From contig JAGUCH010000007.1 of the NCBI GenBank assembly GCA_019096065.1, forward strand, positions 6,780,501 through 6,844,500: a DNA stretch of 64,000 nt. The letters are read 5' to 3'. The notes under the pieces are model-generated. The model had not been told where the DNA came from and did no database searches. It saw only the letters and a program-made list of their open reading frames with translations. This DNA is from Paracyclopina nana (taxonomy: Eukaryota; Arthropoda; Copepoda; Cyclopoida; Cyclopettidae). This document shows, one piece after another, positions 1 through 10,122 of the stretch (position 1 is its first letter; each line of letters opens with the position of its first letter). The translations under genes and the position numbers were made by a program.

Positions 1-312
1 CAGGAATGTTCACAGCAAATATTAGGAGGCCAAGACAAGCTCGCAGAGACCTCGCGCTCCAGAACGAGAAGCGGCGACAAGCAAGCAAGTCGCGACGATG
101 CACTGCTGCCCCTGCAACAAGCACAAACCGCACAAGCTCTGCCTGAAACAACGAGATATCTGCTGCCACCGCTAGAACCGCGGCCACCACCAATAAGACC
201 GTCAATACCATCAACCATCCCAGAAGCGTCGCGATCACAAACATCATCATCATCATCACAAGGGCAAAATTCTACCATATCAACACCGAATTCTGATAAT
301 GTATTTGATTAA
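1..312 (+). mobile_element. C-terminal tail of the element's upstream polyprotein
   Basis: An open stretch in frame 1 enters from outside the window and stops at 310-312. It encodes a hydrophilic tail rich in Gln, Pro and Ser, including a Pro-rich patch (PPLEPRPPPIRP) and a Ser run. Such tails commonly follow the integrase in LTR elements with a separate env, so I infer the end of pol. No catalytic motif is visible in this short piece. Confidence 0.5.
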
Positions 313-524
313 TGCGCATATTGCTGCCCTCATACAAAAGTTTGGGGGGGTGGCAACACGCGCGCACGCAAAAACAGCAAAAACAGTAAAACTTCAAAAC
401 TTTCGCATTCTGGCCGCAAAATTATGACAGCTCAATAATTTACTATTCCTCTCTTCCAGTTCTGAGTACCAGTGCTAATCTAATTTGCGACCATACAAAC
501 TCATAACCCACAAATCAACAAATC

Positions 525-3003
525 ATGACGCCAGTAAGCTGCTTTCTTTGGCCCTCTATGTACTTGATGGCCTTCTTTGTGTATGCCTACTGGATCCTGT
601 TCAGTGAACTGGCCCAGGCGGCCGTGGTCCCGGGGACGTCACCCCGGAGCCGCGTCGCTGATCTTTACACCCCGGACGCAAAGGTCACGTCATTCACCAC
701 CTACGACTGCGCGCACCCCGATGCCATCCACGAAGCCATCGACCTGAGTCAGCCAGAGCTCTGCGAGGACATTCGAGCGCATATCAGGCCCCGTCAATAT
801 CACAGTCCAGGTGCTCCAGACCGCGTCGACCCTCTCGATCAAGGCCTTCCGGTGCAGGGTGCATTTGTCCCGACAAGTGACAAGATGTGGATACGATAGC
901 ATCAGTTATGGCAGTCAAATGACTGATGTCAACCGGCCCTACTTGGTAACCCCACAAGCGTGTCGGGAGGCCGCGGAGAAGCATTACCTGATAGTGGAGA
1001 ACAAGAAGGTGGAGGTAGCTCTCAATAATCCGACCTCGCTCTCTTATTTCTCCAAAGGAGGATTGGATAAGGACCACAAGTGCACCACCACCACTTTCAC
1101 CAGCGGAGGTGTCACGTTCTACAAATCATACGAGACCACCACCATCCATGCGCTGGTAGAGCCAATTTACGGGAAGCTGAATACGGCCAACGGGCGGGTG
1201 GTGTTCTCCAACCACTTGACGGCGAATTTCCAGGACCTCATCGTGCAGGACGATGCGGAAGGTACTATTGTGTGGCCCAAGCGGAAGTCACCTCGCTGCG
1301 AGGACGAGCTTAGTGAGGTGTATCGAGGGCCTGCCGTGCTCTATCCTCACCGGAACGCCACCAGCCTCATGGGAGGAGCTGGACATCTTGGCGATCTCCT
1401 CCTGCTAGCCCATGAGGAGGAGTCAAGGTTCGCGGGGTTCGTCCTCAAAGGAGTACAATCCATGTGTCAGCGGAAGCTGTTCACCACCCAGCTGAGGGAC
1501 TTTGCCATCCTCTTGGTGGGGCCCGGGGAAGGGCCCCTGCAAGCCAAGTACCTGCACCCAGAGGACATGGACGGAGCGAACATCCAGACGCAGCTCGCGT
1601 TTGTACACTCACAACATGCGCTGCACATTCAGGATCGGTTTAAATTCTTACAAGAACTGATTTGCAAAAATGAGCGCGCAATCTTACACTCCAAGTTGCA
1701 GAGCATGGCCTCCGGATCATCGTCATACGCCACCCTGGACAGCCACGGACCCGGCCATCTCGTCACGAGGGCGGGGGCCGTGGCCTACGTGACGTCCTGC
1801 TACCCTGTACAGGCGGTCACCCGGTCCATCGACAATTGCACCCAGGAAATTCCCGTGCTGGTCAACAACGAGACCCGGTTTGCGGACCCGCTGTCGTTTA
1901 TCTTGACCGACCGGCCGAGCGTGGTCCCGTGCGACTCGATCACGCCCATCAAGTGGCGCATACACAATCAATGGATGTGCGCCACGCCCCAGATCCACGC
2001 TTGCATCGCTCCATCCCAGCTCAATCCGATGTCCGACGCCGCTCCGCGCAGCCATCAGTACGACATTAGCCGCGGATTGGGTGGTGGCGTGTTCTCCGCG
2101 GAGCAACGGGCCAACCACATTTTGTACCTCCACCTCTTCAGCAGCCGGGAGGCGGTGGTCAACACGATCACCAGCAACGTCCTCCACAACTCCCTGATTA
2201 CGGGTAGCCGCTCTACCACCTTCTGGTCCCAGGAGGACATTGACCAAATGGTGGACCACGTGGGGAGTGCGATCATTCCCTTCTTCAGTTCGGTGGGGAA
2301 GTACTACTCGTACTTCACTGGGTTCCTCATCACCGTGGGCCTCCTGAAGTTGATCCTGGGAGCCCTACTCCGTATGATCATCCTCTACCGACGACGCGGC
2401 TTCGGGTGGTGGATGTTGTTGGCAATCTGGCACACGGCGTTCCTGATGGTGGAGATGCCGTGGAGGATGGTGACCAACCTAGGGCAGGATCAGATCCTGT
2501 TCCCCGGGGGCGACAGCGATGATGAACGGCCCTCTCGCCGAGGACGCCGCCACCCCGGGGGTGGGACCACCCAAGCATTCCGCCTGGCCAACCTGGGCAG
2601 CTCCGACGACGACGACGACGACGAGGAGGACGCACCGCCCAAGTATGCGACGGCCGCAGCCGGCGCCGCGGGCGTGGAAGAGGATGAGGCCGCGCCCCGC
2701 ACTAGACGTGGATTTCGCCAGCGGCTGCGAGAGGCTCTCTCCCAAGAACAGGACTCGGTCTACAAAAACCTGCAGGCCCAGGTGGACGTGCTGGCCCGGC
2801 AAAACGAGTCAATGCATAATTACCTGATGACCGTGCTACCGGCAGCTACAGTGCCTACGGTGCCCTCTGCCACGTCCACTCCGCTCAAGCCGTTCCCGGA
2901 AGTCGCGGTTTCACCGGCCCCACCGATCTCCCCGGTTCGGCCTGCTACGCCCAGACAACGGACTGTGGGCCCCCGTCGTGAGGACACGACAACCCTTCAG
3001 TAG
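525..3003 (+). mobile_element. envelope-like glycoprotein region of the LTR element (fossil)
   Basis: This region encodes a viral-type membrane glycoprotein. It has a hydrophobic N-terminal signal-like segment, a long Cys-containing ectodomain with N-glycosylation sequons, and hydrophobic membrane segments near 2300-2460. A long cytoplasmic tail follows, with an Asp/Glu run, basic patches and a coiled-coil-like stretch. The large ectodomain followed by a membrane anchor suggests a rhabdovirus- or chuvirus-type (class III-like) glycoprotein, as captured by some arthropod retroelements, but that is inference. The reading frame appears broken about once. Confidence 0.6.
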
Positions 3004-3011
3004 GGGGAAGT

Positions 3012-3206
3012 TGTAGCAGGAACACGGGTATACGGGTGTGTTCTGTGGGCGCCTGCGAGCGCCCCGTCCCGGTGAAACGAATTGTACAGGAGTTAATAAA
3101 CGGACGTACTCGAGTAAACATCTCGACTAGTTTCAGTAGCAAGTTCTTCTATCGCTACCCGCGGGCGCGCGTGTCATCCTCGGGGGGTCTATACGAACCT
3201 CCTACA
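3012..3206 (+). repeat. 3' LTR of the retroelement
   Basis: The roughly 195-bp LTR starts with TGTAG just after a purine-rich tract at 3002-3010 and ends with CCTCCTACA. The two ends form a short imperfect inverted repeat with the usual TG...CA termini. An AATAAA polyadenylation-like signal lies near 3095. Host-like AT-rich DNA begins immediately after. Confidence 0.7.
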
Positions 3207-3653
3207 CTTGGATTAAATGGCAAAATAATGTTATGGATGATATTCCCTTAATATGGCAATGAGGCTCGTTTAATTAGTTGATAATTCATTATAAGTCCTC
3301 AAATCATGATTTGAAAGCAATTCCGAACTTAAAGATATTCAAATTCAAAGATTGTATTTGCGTGTTGGCATGTTATTATCATCAGTTGATGAGAACCATT
3401 TTTCAATGATATCACTTTTGTGCTCTTCTCTGAGTGGAATCATGCAAAAGCTGCATTTTTCAGTTGGCAATTCATTTTGGGAGAAAGTTATAATCTGAAT
3501 TTCAGCCTGGATATGTCACTGTCAAAGGAGATTCAGTAAAAATTTCACTATGACAAAGTATCCCATTCAATTGCACTTTTTTGCCTTGCTACCATCACAA
3601 TTGCGAAATCTCTTCAATACTCAGTTTCTGAAAACAAAGTCCTCAGCTGACAA
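3207..3653. other. AT-rich spacer with degraded repeat
   Basis: I see no gene. Around 3617-3660 lies a degraded copy of the dispersed hairpin repeat (CAGTTT-type arm, then CGAGTCTCATTACTT), which runs straight into the minisatellite that follows. Confidence 0.5.
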
Positions 3654-4219
3654 TCGAGTCTCATTACTTAATGATACACTTGAGTCTCGTTGCTTAGTGA
3701 GACATTCGAGTCTCATTGCTTAATGAGACATTAGAGTCTCATTGCTTAATGATACATTCGAGTCTCATTGCTTAATGGGTCATTGGAGTCTCATTGCTTA
3801 ATGGGACATTGGAGTCTCATTGCTTAATGAGACAATCGAGTCTCATTGCTTAATGGGTCATTGGAGTCTCATTGCTTAATGGGACATTGGAGTCTCATTG
3901 CTTAATGAGACAATCGAGTCTCATTGCTTAATGTGATATTCGAGTTTCATTGCTTAATGAGACATTCGAGTCTCATTGCTTAATGAGACATTCGAGTCTC
4001 ATTGCTTAATGAGACATTCAAGTCTCATTGCTTGATGAGACATTCGAGTCTGATTGCTTAATGATACATTCGAGTCTCATTGCTTAATGATACATTCGAG
4101 TCTCATTGCTTGATGAGACATTCGAGTCTCATTGCTTAATGAGACATTCGAGTCTCATTGCTTAATGAGACATTCGAGTCTCATTGCTTAATGAGACATT
4201 GGAGTCTCATTGCATAATT
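3654..4219. repeat. 26-bp minisatellite, about 21-22 copies
   Basis: The tandem unit is close to GAGTCTCATTGCTTAATGAG followed by ACATTC (26 bp). Single-base variants such as GGGTCATT, GATACATT and GAGACAATC are scattered through the array. Each unit holds a short inverted repeat (TCTCATT / AATGAGA). The first units match the tail of the dispersed hairpin repeat found elsewhere in the window. Confidence 0.9.
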
Positions 4220-5599
4220 CATTATATATATTGAATACAATTTAGGCTAGGTTCAGTTATTACAAAAAATTACGATACTTTGGCCAATTATCACAATCAA
4301 AAAGCATTTTCAAGCTGATTCCTCAAGATTTTCCCTCATTTGTTGGCCAAAATTGGCCTAGCTACAATACAAAAAGAAAATCCTATTGCGCTTTAAAGCA
4401 ATTCTGCCTCATTTACCACATCAATATTTTTACCAATCAGTTTTCAAAATATGCAGCTGACCTCAGCAAACATCGTCATTTTCTAATTTCGATGAACGAG
4501 GCCCAGAGTGTGTTAACAACTCAATAGACTCATTACTGACTTCTCAGCATCGTGACCAGATCTGGATGCTTTTGAATATTAAGAATTGTTGCTGCAGGAG
4601 AATCATCACGCCAACAAAAGCTGAGAGAAAGTTTTTTTTTTGCTACAGCAGCAGCACAAAATTTGCACCAATTTCACGCGCATTCATTGTAGGAAATTTT
4701 GACTGCATCAAGTTTAACAAATGTGTAAGAACCCATTACCTTTTTGACCATAACATCAATTGTTGCTCAAATGTCATGGTGGTCCATAAAATAAAATATC
4801 TCGTCAAAATGTGGCTGCCAGATTTTCATGACACCTCAACTTACTTGGAATTCCACGTTTTATGTGAGCCAAAAATCATGAGATTCAAAAGCAATTATGA
4901 GCCCATAATTTGTCATATCCCAGGCATTTTCCCAGATTTCCATATAAATAATGACTTGCATCTTGCAGGATCACAAGAACGATTTATATGGAGAAAAAGG
5001 CAATAAAATTCAAATTTGCATTATTGTAAAGTTTCAGTCTTGTTTTTCGTATAATGAAAGAAGACGCCCAAGGCAAAAAGCTCTGCTGTCATTAGGAGCA
5101 ATTTTTATGATTTGCATCCATGGTCAAAATTCTTCAGCTGGGCAAATAACTATGCAAATATTCTCCCTGGCCTTTTTGAATAAAATGCCACATTTGGCAC
5201 AAAGTGGAATAATCGGTGGAAAGCAATTTATCACGTGGAGATTTCAACGCCTAAAATCATGGAAGCTGTGCCAAAATATTAACGAGGAATGTCAAATCAA
5301 TTCCATGTCTGAAATTGATCGGCCATTCAACTCTAATGTGATGTTCATCTAAACTTATAAAGTTGAGTTTTGATCACAAATTTTGCTCCTTAAGTACTTT
5401 GACTGTTATGTTTTACAAGGAATTTGCGGGCTGAAAAAGGCAACAAGTTAAAATTGATTGTTTTTGCCTACTGCTGACAAATTTATGACATTTTCAGGCT
5501 AAAAATGAGACTATTTATATGTAAAAATCATGCAAAAAATGGCATTTTTGCTCAATAAATAAATTAAAAAATTAAAACAGACTTAAAATTTGGTCTTAC
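4220..5599. other. AT-rich non-coding region
   Basis: I see no supported gene or repeat here. Two modest plus-strand open frames (4566-5006 and 4951-5352) lack recognisable domains, splice context or repeat support. The stretch is probably the first intron of the minus-strand gene whose first exon lies at 5600-5938. Confidence 0.4.
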
Positions 5600-5938
5600 C
5601 TGTTTCCTCAGGTTGTTGACAGGAGCCCGCGGGGGCGGGACGGGGTTCGGCCCCGCCCCCAGGGCCATGGCGGAGGCCGCATGCTGCAGGGGCGGGGGGA
5701 TGGGCGGGGGCTGGCCCTGAGTGTACACGTTGTAGGATCCGCTCTTGTTCATGCTGTGGTGAGGGCTAGTTTTTGGAAAGGGCCCTTTCCTCTCGGGGCT
5801 GAGGGTACGCGAGTCCCCTCCCGCCCGGTAGAGAAGGCCCGCCGGCATTTTGTCCGGGAAGCTGCGGCCCCTCTCGTCAGCTGACGCCCTGCTCACTTGA
5901 CCCATCGGCCTGCTCGTGGAACGGCTCCTTCTCTCCAT
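5600..5938 (-). CDS. first coding exon of an unrecognised Pro/Ser-rich protein
   Basis: From the ATG at 5938 (good context, AACATGG) the exon codes 113 residues and ends in a clean GTAAGA donor just below 5600, phase 0. The product is basic, Ser/Arg-rich at the N-terminus and then proline-rich (QPPPIPPPLQ, NPVPPPRAPVNN), which looks disordered and suited to SH3/WW-type binding. I cannot name the family. The coding GC content is far higher than the surroundings, and GC-rich promoter-like DNA follows on the 5' side (5940-6130). Downstream exons must lie to the left and are not visible in 1-5599; the retroelement and minisatellite may sit in intron 1, or the remaining exons may lie outside the window. 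Confidence 0.55.
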
Positions 5939-6970
5939 GTTCAGCGAGCTAACAATGCATGGCCTCTTTGACAACACCAGCCGAAAGATCCACCAAGAAG
6001 AAGAGCTTTTGGCATTATTTTGGAGCGCCCGAATTTTCTCAATTTACTACCTGGGCGCCCTACAACTAGCAGAGCGCGCGCGCGCGCGCCGACGCGCTGA
6101 GCTGACTCTTCTACACCCTAAGGGTGCACTTGACTGCTCGGCTGAGCACAGCGGGAATTCCTGGTGGAAAACCCCACTAGAAAATTATTAATTTTTAATT
6201 TTAGATGAATTTAAGGCTTGGTTGAGGGGCAATTTTTGGGGAACCCTTTGTGGGCCAGTTTAGCCCAGTGTGCACCTGTTGCTGCTCTTTTGAAGAAGCC
6301 AAAGTTTCAGTCTCATTATCAGATCAGAGTCTTGTGCCGAGAAACCTTATCTACCACTGTATGTACTAATGGTGTTTAAAAATGAGAGGTTGAGTGATTT
6401 TGAGAGTTTAGGTTGCGCTTTCTTAATTTTTTAATGTGCTTAAGATAATTTGCTTTAGAGGTCAACACATTTTGTATTAGTTTATCTCAGCTATCAAAAA
6501 TTCATTATGATACCTGCTTATAATGAATATATTATAAATTGTGTAAGTAGGTTTGGTGATTGAGTGCAAGTAAATTCCTTCTATTGCCTGTTAAGATTAT
6601 GATACTCAAAACATGTTTTCACTAATGAAATCTACTACTAATATGAAGCTTGTTTTCAAAGGTGTAGGATCAATATGAGTCAACTTGAAATAACTGAAAA
6701 ATAGAGCAACTCATTTCGCCCATAATATTTCTCCATCGTGCTGAAACTAAATCTTCTTTGTATTCACTTTATGTATTGTTGTGGCTTTGGCTAATTTCCA
6801 TTTAATTGAGGATAAGAAAACAGCTGCAAGAAAAGCTGAAAATACACACATGTTGTTAGTGCTGAAAATCATCATGGAGCTTCCTTTGAGTAGCACAGAT
6901 AATCTGCTTACTGGTGTCAAATATTGTTATCATACATACTCTGCTACTACATAACAAAGTTCAGTGTAAA
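5939..6970. other. divergent intergenic region with CpG-rich stretch
   Basis: This lies between two divergently oriented starts (5938 minus, 6971 plus). A GCGCGCGCGC-type CpG-rich patch at about 6070-6100 is unusual in this AT-rich sequence and is a likely promoter for the minus-strand gene. The rest is AT-rich with no recognised feature. Confidence 0.4.
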
Positions 6971-8888
6971 ATGTCAGCCATAGTGCTCACTAGCCTTGGC
7001 AAGATCAAGGGGAAATTATCCAGGTCCAAGGGTGGCAAGCAAATCTTTGCCTTCAAAGCCATTCCATATGCTCAGCCTCCAATTGGAGAGCTGAGATTTG
7101 AGAGGCCTCTACCAGTCAAGCCATGGATGAGGACCTTGGATTGCGGCAAAAGGGAATCCCCTGCCTCAATCCAGGTCAATGTTCTTAGTCCAGAGTCAAG
7201 ATTTTTCATTGGCCAAGAAGATTGTTTGTACTTGAATGTATTTACGCCTTTTGTACCAGGCGGTGGGCTCTCTGTATTGCTCCCTGTCATTGTGTGGATA
7301 CATGGAGGAGCCTTTTGTGTTGGCTCCAATGAGAGCAAAATGTATGGACCAGACTACTTGCTTGACTTTGGATTGGTCCTAGTCACAATCAACTATCGGT
7401 GAGGAGTTTTGGGAAGTGGTGCCGCGACCTGGGACTCTATCTAATTCCCTTTCAGACTGGGCCCATTTGGATTTTTCAAGCTAGGCACAGCTCCGGGCAA
7501 CCAAGGGATGCATGATCAAGTGATGGCCTTGAAGTGGGTGAGAGATCACATCAAAAATTTTGGAGGCGATGCCTCAAATGTGACAATCATGGGGGAATCT
7601 GCAGGTGCCATGTCATGCCTTCTTCATTTGACATCACCCTTGTCCCAGGGATTGTTCCACAAGATTATTGCCCTGTCAGGATCTCCCTCCACACCATTCC
7701 TCCACCTGGACAGAAAGCCTGAATGCTATGCTAGAGCCATAGGAAAGTATCTGGTGAGGAAGAAAGGCAAAAAAATGGCCATTGAGACTGATCAAGAATT
7801 GCTAAAGATGATCAAGACCATTCCTTCCAAAGCCATCATTGAGTCAACCTGCTTCTTCAAGGATTGGGATGTGAGCAATCCAATACCTTGGAAGCCCACC
7901 CTAGATCCTGACCAAGGCTCAGATGCTTTTATGCCCATGCCTTTTGATCAAGCCATCAGAGCTGGAAATTTCAACAAAGACATTGTTGTCATGGCTGGAT
8001 GTACCAGTGAAGAGGGTCTCATCATGTCCAGTCAATTCCACAGATATCCAAGAAGATGGAGGATGGTATTCAACAACTGGGATAGATGGGCTCCCCTTTT
8101 GCTGTTCAACAGGGAGCAAGAGCTGGTGAGCTTGGATGATGTGACCAAAGTCACAGATATTAGAAACAAGTTCTTCCCTGCTGACAATGGAGTGTCTTCA
8201 ACCATACCTCAATACAAAGGTAAATGCAACCAGCAATTTTTTTTTGGCTTGATCACAAATTTTTTGCTTGTCAGAGTCAACTCTCAAATCAATGGAGCAG
8301 CTGTTTTCCACTGCAATTTTTCATGCACCAATGGTCAAGGATTTGACCCTCTTGTCCAACCAAGGCGTCAAAGTCTACCCATTTGAGTTCAACTACAAGG
8401 GAACCATGACACTGTGTGAAGTCTTTAGGCTCCCACCGCTTAAGCTGGTGGTGAACTTCTTTGGCAGACACACTGGAGCCAAGCTGTACCAAAAGGACAA
8501 CCTGGGTGTTTGTCATGGAGATGACATGTTCTACCTGTTCCCCTTTAGTGTGCCTGGCTTTCCCAAAGCTGTCAAAACAGCCAAAGACAAAATTGTCTCT
8601 GAGAACCTTCTGACCTTTGTCACAAATTTTGCAACCACAGGTGAGCCCATGGGACAAGAAGATTGGCCTTGCCTTGACACCAAGGAGTACAAAGTCATGA
8701 AGATCAATGACAAATGCTCAGTGGAGCCTTTGGAGCCAAGCAAAATGAGGAAGATTGAATTTTGGAACTCTGCCATTGATCCAAATGAAAAGGGATGTGG
8801 ATTTTCTGATAGTCCCATCAATAAGGTCTACACTGTTATAGCTGAGAGAAGATCATCCTTGTTAGACTCTCAGCAGTTGTTTACTTGA
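6971..8888 (+). CDS. carboxylesterase (type B, alpha/beta hydrolase)
   Basis: Three exons (6971-7398, 7456-8219, 8275-8888) with GT/AG introns of 57 and 55 nt give about 601 residues, normal for the family. It hydrolyses carboxylic esters. Family blocks are clear: EDCLYLNVFTP, an oxyanion-hole IHGGAF, NYRLGPFGFF, and the nucleophile elbow GESAG with Ser at about 191. The acid is in TSEEG (about 328) and the His in VCHGDD (about 478), so the triad looks complete. I start at 6971; an in-frame ATG at 6914 would add a weakly hydrophobic leader, so a cytosolic or secreted product cannot be settled. It could be a juvenile-hormone-esterase-like, detoxifying or cholinesterase-like member. It converges with the sulfotransferase gene, 40 bp from stop to stop. 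Confidence 0.92.
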
Positions 8889-8928
8889 GCTTGCAACAAA
8901 GCATATTCATCAAATATTAATGTAATAT

Positions 8929-10014
8929 TCAACTTTTGCCTTCAATGTATTTCCTAAGGGCAGCCACTGTATCAGCCCTGATTTGGCTGTACTTGGATAC
9001 TTCATTGAAGGTGAGCTCATCTCTGAGCAGAGTGGCTTCTTGGTTGTTTTTCAGGCCCACTTGAATAAAAGTGTCGAAAAGCTGTCTAGAGTTCAAACAG
9101 CCTTCATTGATGATGGGATGGCCCAAAAAGGAGGGAAAGCAGGATTCTGTCAGGGCAGTGAAAGGATCATCTCTTAGCTCTTCATATTCTAATAGACACA
9201 TTTCCTCTGGCTTGTAAACACTCATGACATCCTTGTAGAAAACAACCCAATGCTCAACATAGCTGACTAAGAATGGATCCCAGACTTTGCTCTCATTTAG
9301 GAAAGTGTTCAAATTGACATCTAAGGCAGACCCAGAGCTTGGAATACTGGTCAGCTCCAGGAAAAACTGGGTCAGAGCCGACCTTACTGGTTTCCTGATG
9401 AGGACAATGACTTTGCTGTATTCCCTAAGACCAAGCAAAAAATTTAGCGCTTAATCAGTAAGTATTTGCTTTTGGCTACTTTTTGATTCCTTTCTCCATG
9501 TAATCTTTCACTGCCAAAACTGAGCCATCATCCAGCTTCTCCCCAGGATATCCATTGTACACCAATTGTTCATCATGGTAAACTGAGCCTGTGCTGAGAC
9601 CAGTGGCACTTTGCAGAACATGTCTAGCCCAGGTTGAGCCAGAGCCTGGCATTGACAAAAGTCCAACCCTAAAAACCCAACCAATTTTTTTAACTTATGC
9701 CATATTCAGGACAATTCTTTCATTCTCAACTTCTTGAAGAATCAGTTGAGTTGAAAAAATTTAAATGGTTTAAGCCAAAAAGTCTCATTAATTTAATAAA
9801 GTAAAATTTTATGCCTCTCTCCAGGTGGATTTATCAGTTGAAGTGTTGACCAATGAGGACACAAATGACTGTTAGAGAGAGTTATTTTCTTGTTGACTTT
9901 TAGAGTGAATGAGTAATGCTCATCCTCCACTTCAAACTCAACAGTGATGAAGAGCAAAGCCAGCAACCAAACAATAAATAATGAGACATATTGAAATGAG
10001 TAGGCACTACACAT
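8929..10014 (-). CDS. type II membrane sulfotransferase (WSCD-like)
   Basis: Exons 9815-10014, 9480-9668 and 8929-9424 give 294 residues. An N-terminal hydrophobic anchor (SLFIVWLLALLFITV) suggests a Golgi type II protein. The 5'-phosphosulfate loop is SMPGSGSTWARH and the 3'-phosphate site is VIVLIRKPVRSA; both bind PAPS. PGSGSTW-RH with TGLSTGSVY resembles the sulfotransferase half of WSCD proteins, but no WSC domain is present. The first intron fits only as a GC-AG intron (donor GC at 9813-9814), since no GT donor joins the anchor exon in frame to the catalytic exon. It sits 108 bp downstream of the cysteine-rich gene on the same strand. The substrate is unknown. Confidence 0.85.
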
Positions 10015-10122
10015 ATCAAAGTTTGATATGTGACTGTTCTAGAACAACATCTGTTTGTAACAGTATGTAGGTTTGTAAAAATGTGTATTTTTTGTTTCAG
10101 TTATTTGTGCAATTTGCTAGTT

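Larger units (their letters stand above)
1..3206 (+). mobile_element. 3' part of an env-bearing LTR retroelement (fossil)
   Basis: The window opens inside an LTR retroelement. In order it shows a proline-rich tail of an upstream polyprotein, an untranslated spacer, an envelope-like region, a purine-rich tract and a 3' LTR. Its base composition is clearly GC-rich, unlike the AT-rich host DNA that begins right after the LTR. The 5' LTR, gag and most of pol lie outside the window, so target-site duplications and LTR divergence cannot be read. The envelope region appears interrupted (about one break), so this copy is probably not intact. The family is uncertain: Gypsy/errantivirus or BEL/Pao with a captured glycoprotein both fit. 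The still long open stretches suggest a fairly young insertion. Confidence 0.75.

Noticed and set aside
3654-4219. Regular repeats resembling a CRISPR array
   Set aside because: Units are contiguous 26-bp tandem copies without unique spacers, in an animal genome.
4566-5352. Two open frames of 133 and 146 codons
   Set aside because: Composition matches AT-rich non-coding DNA; no family motifs or splice context.
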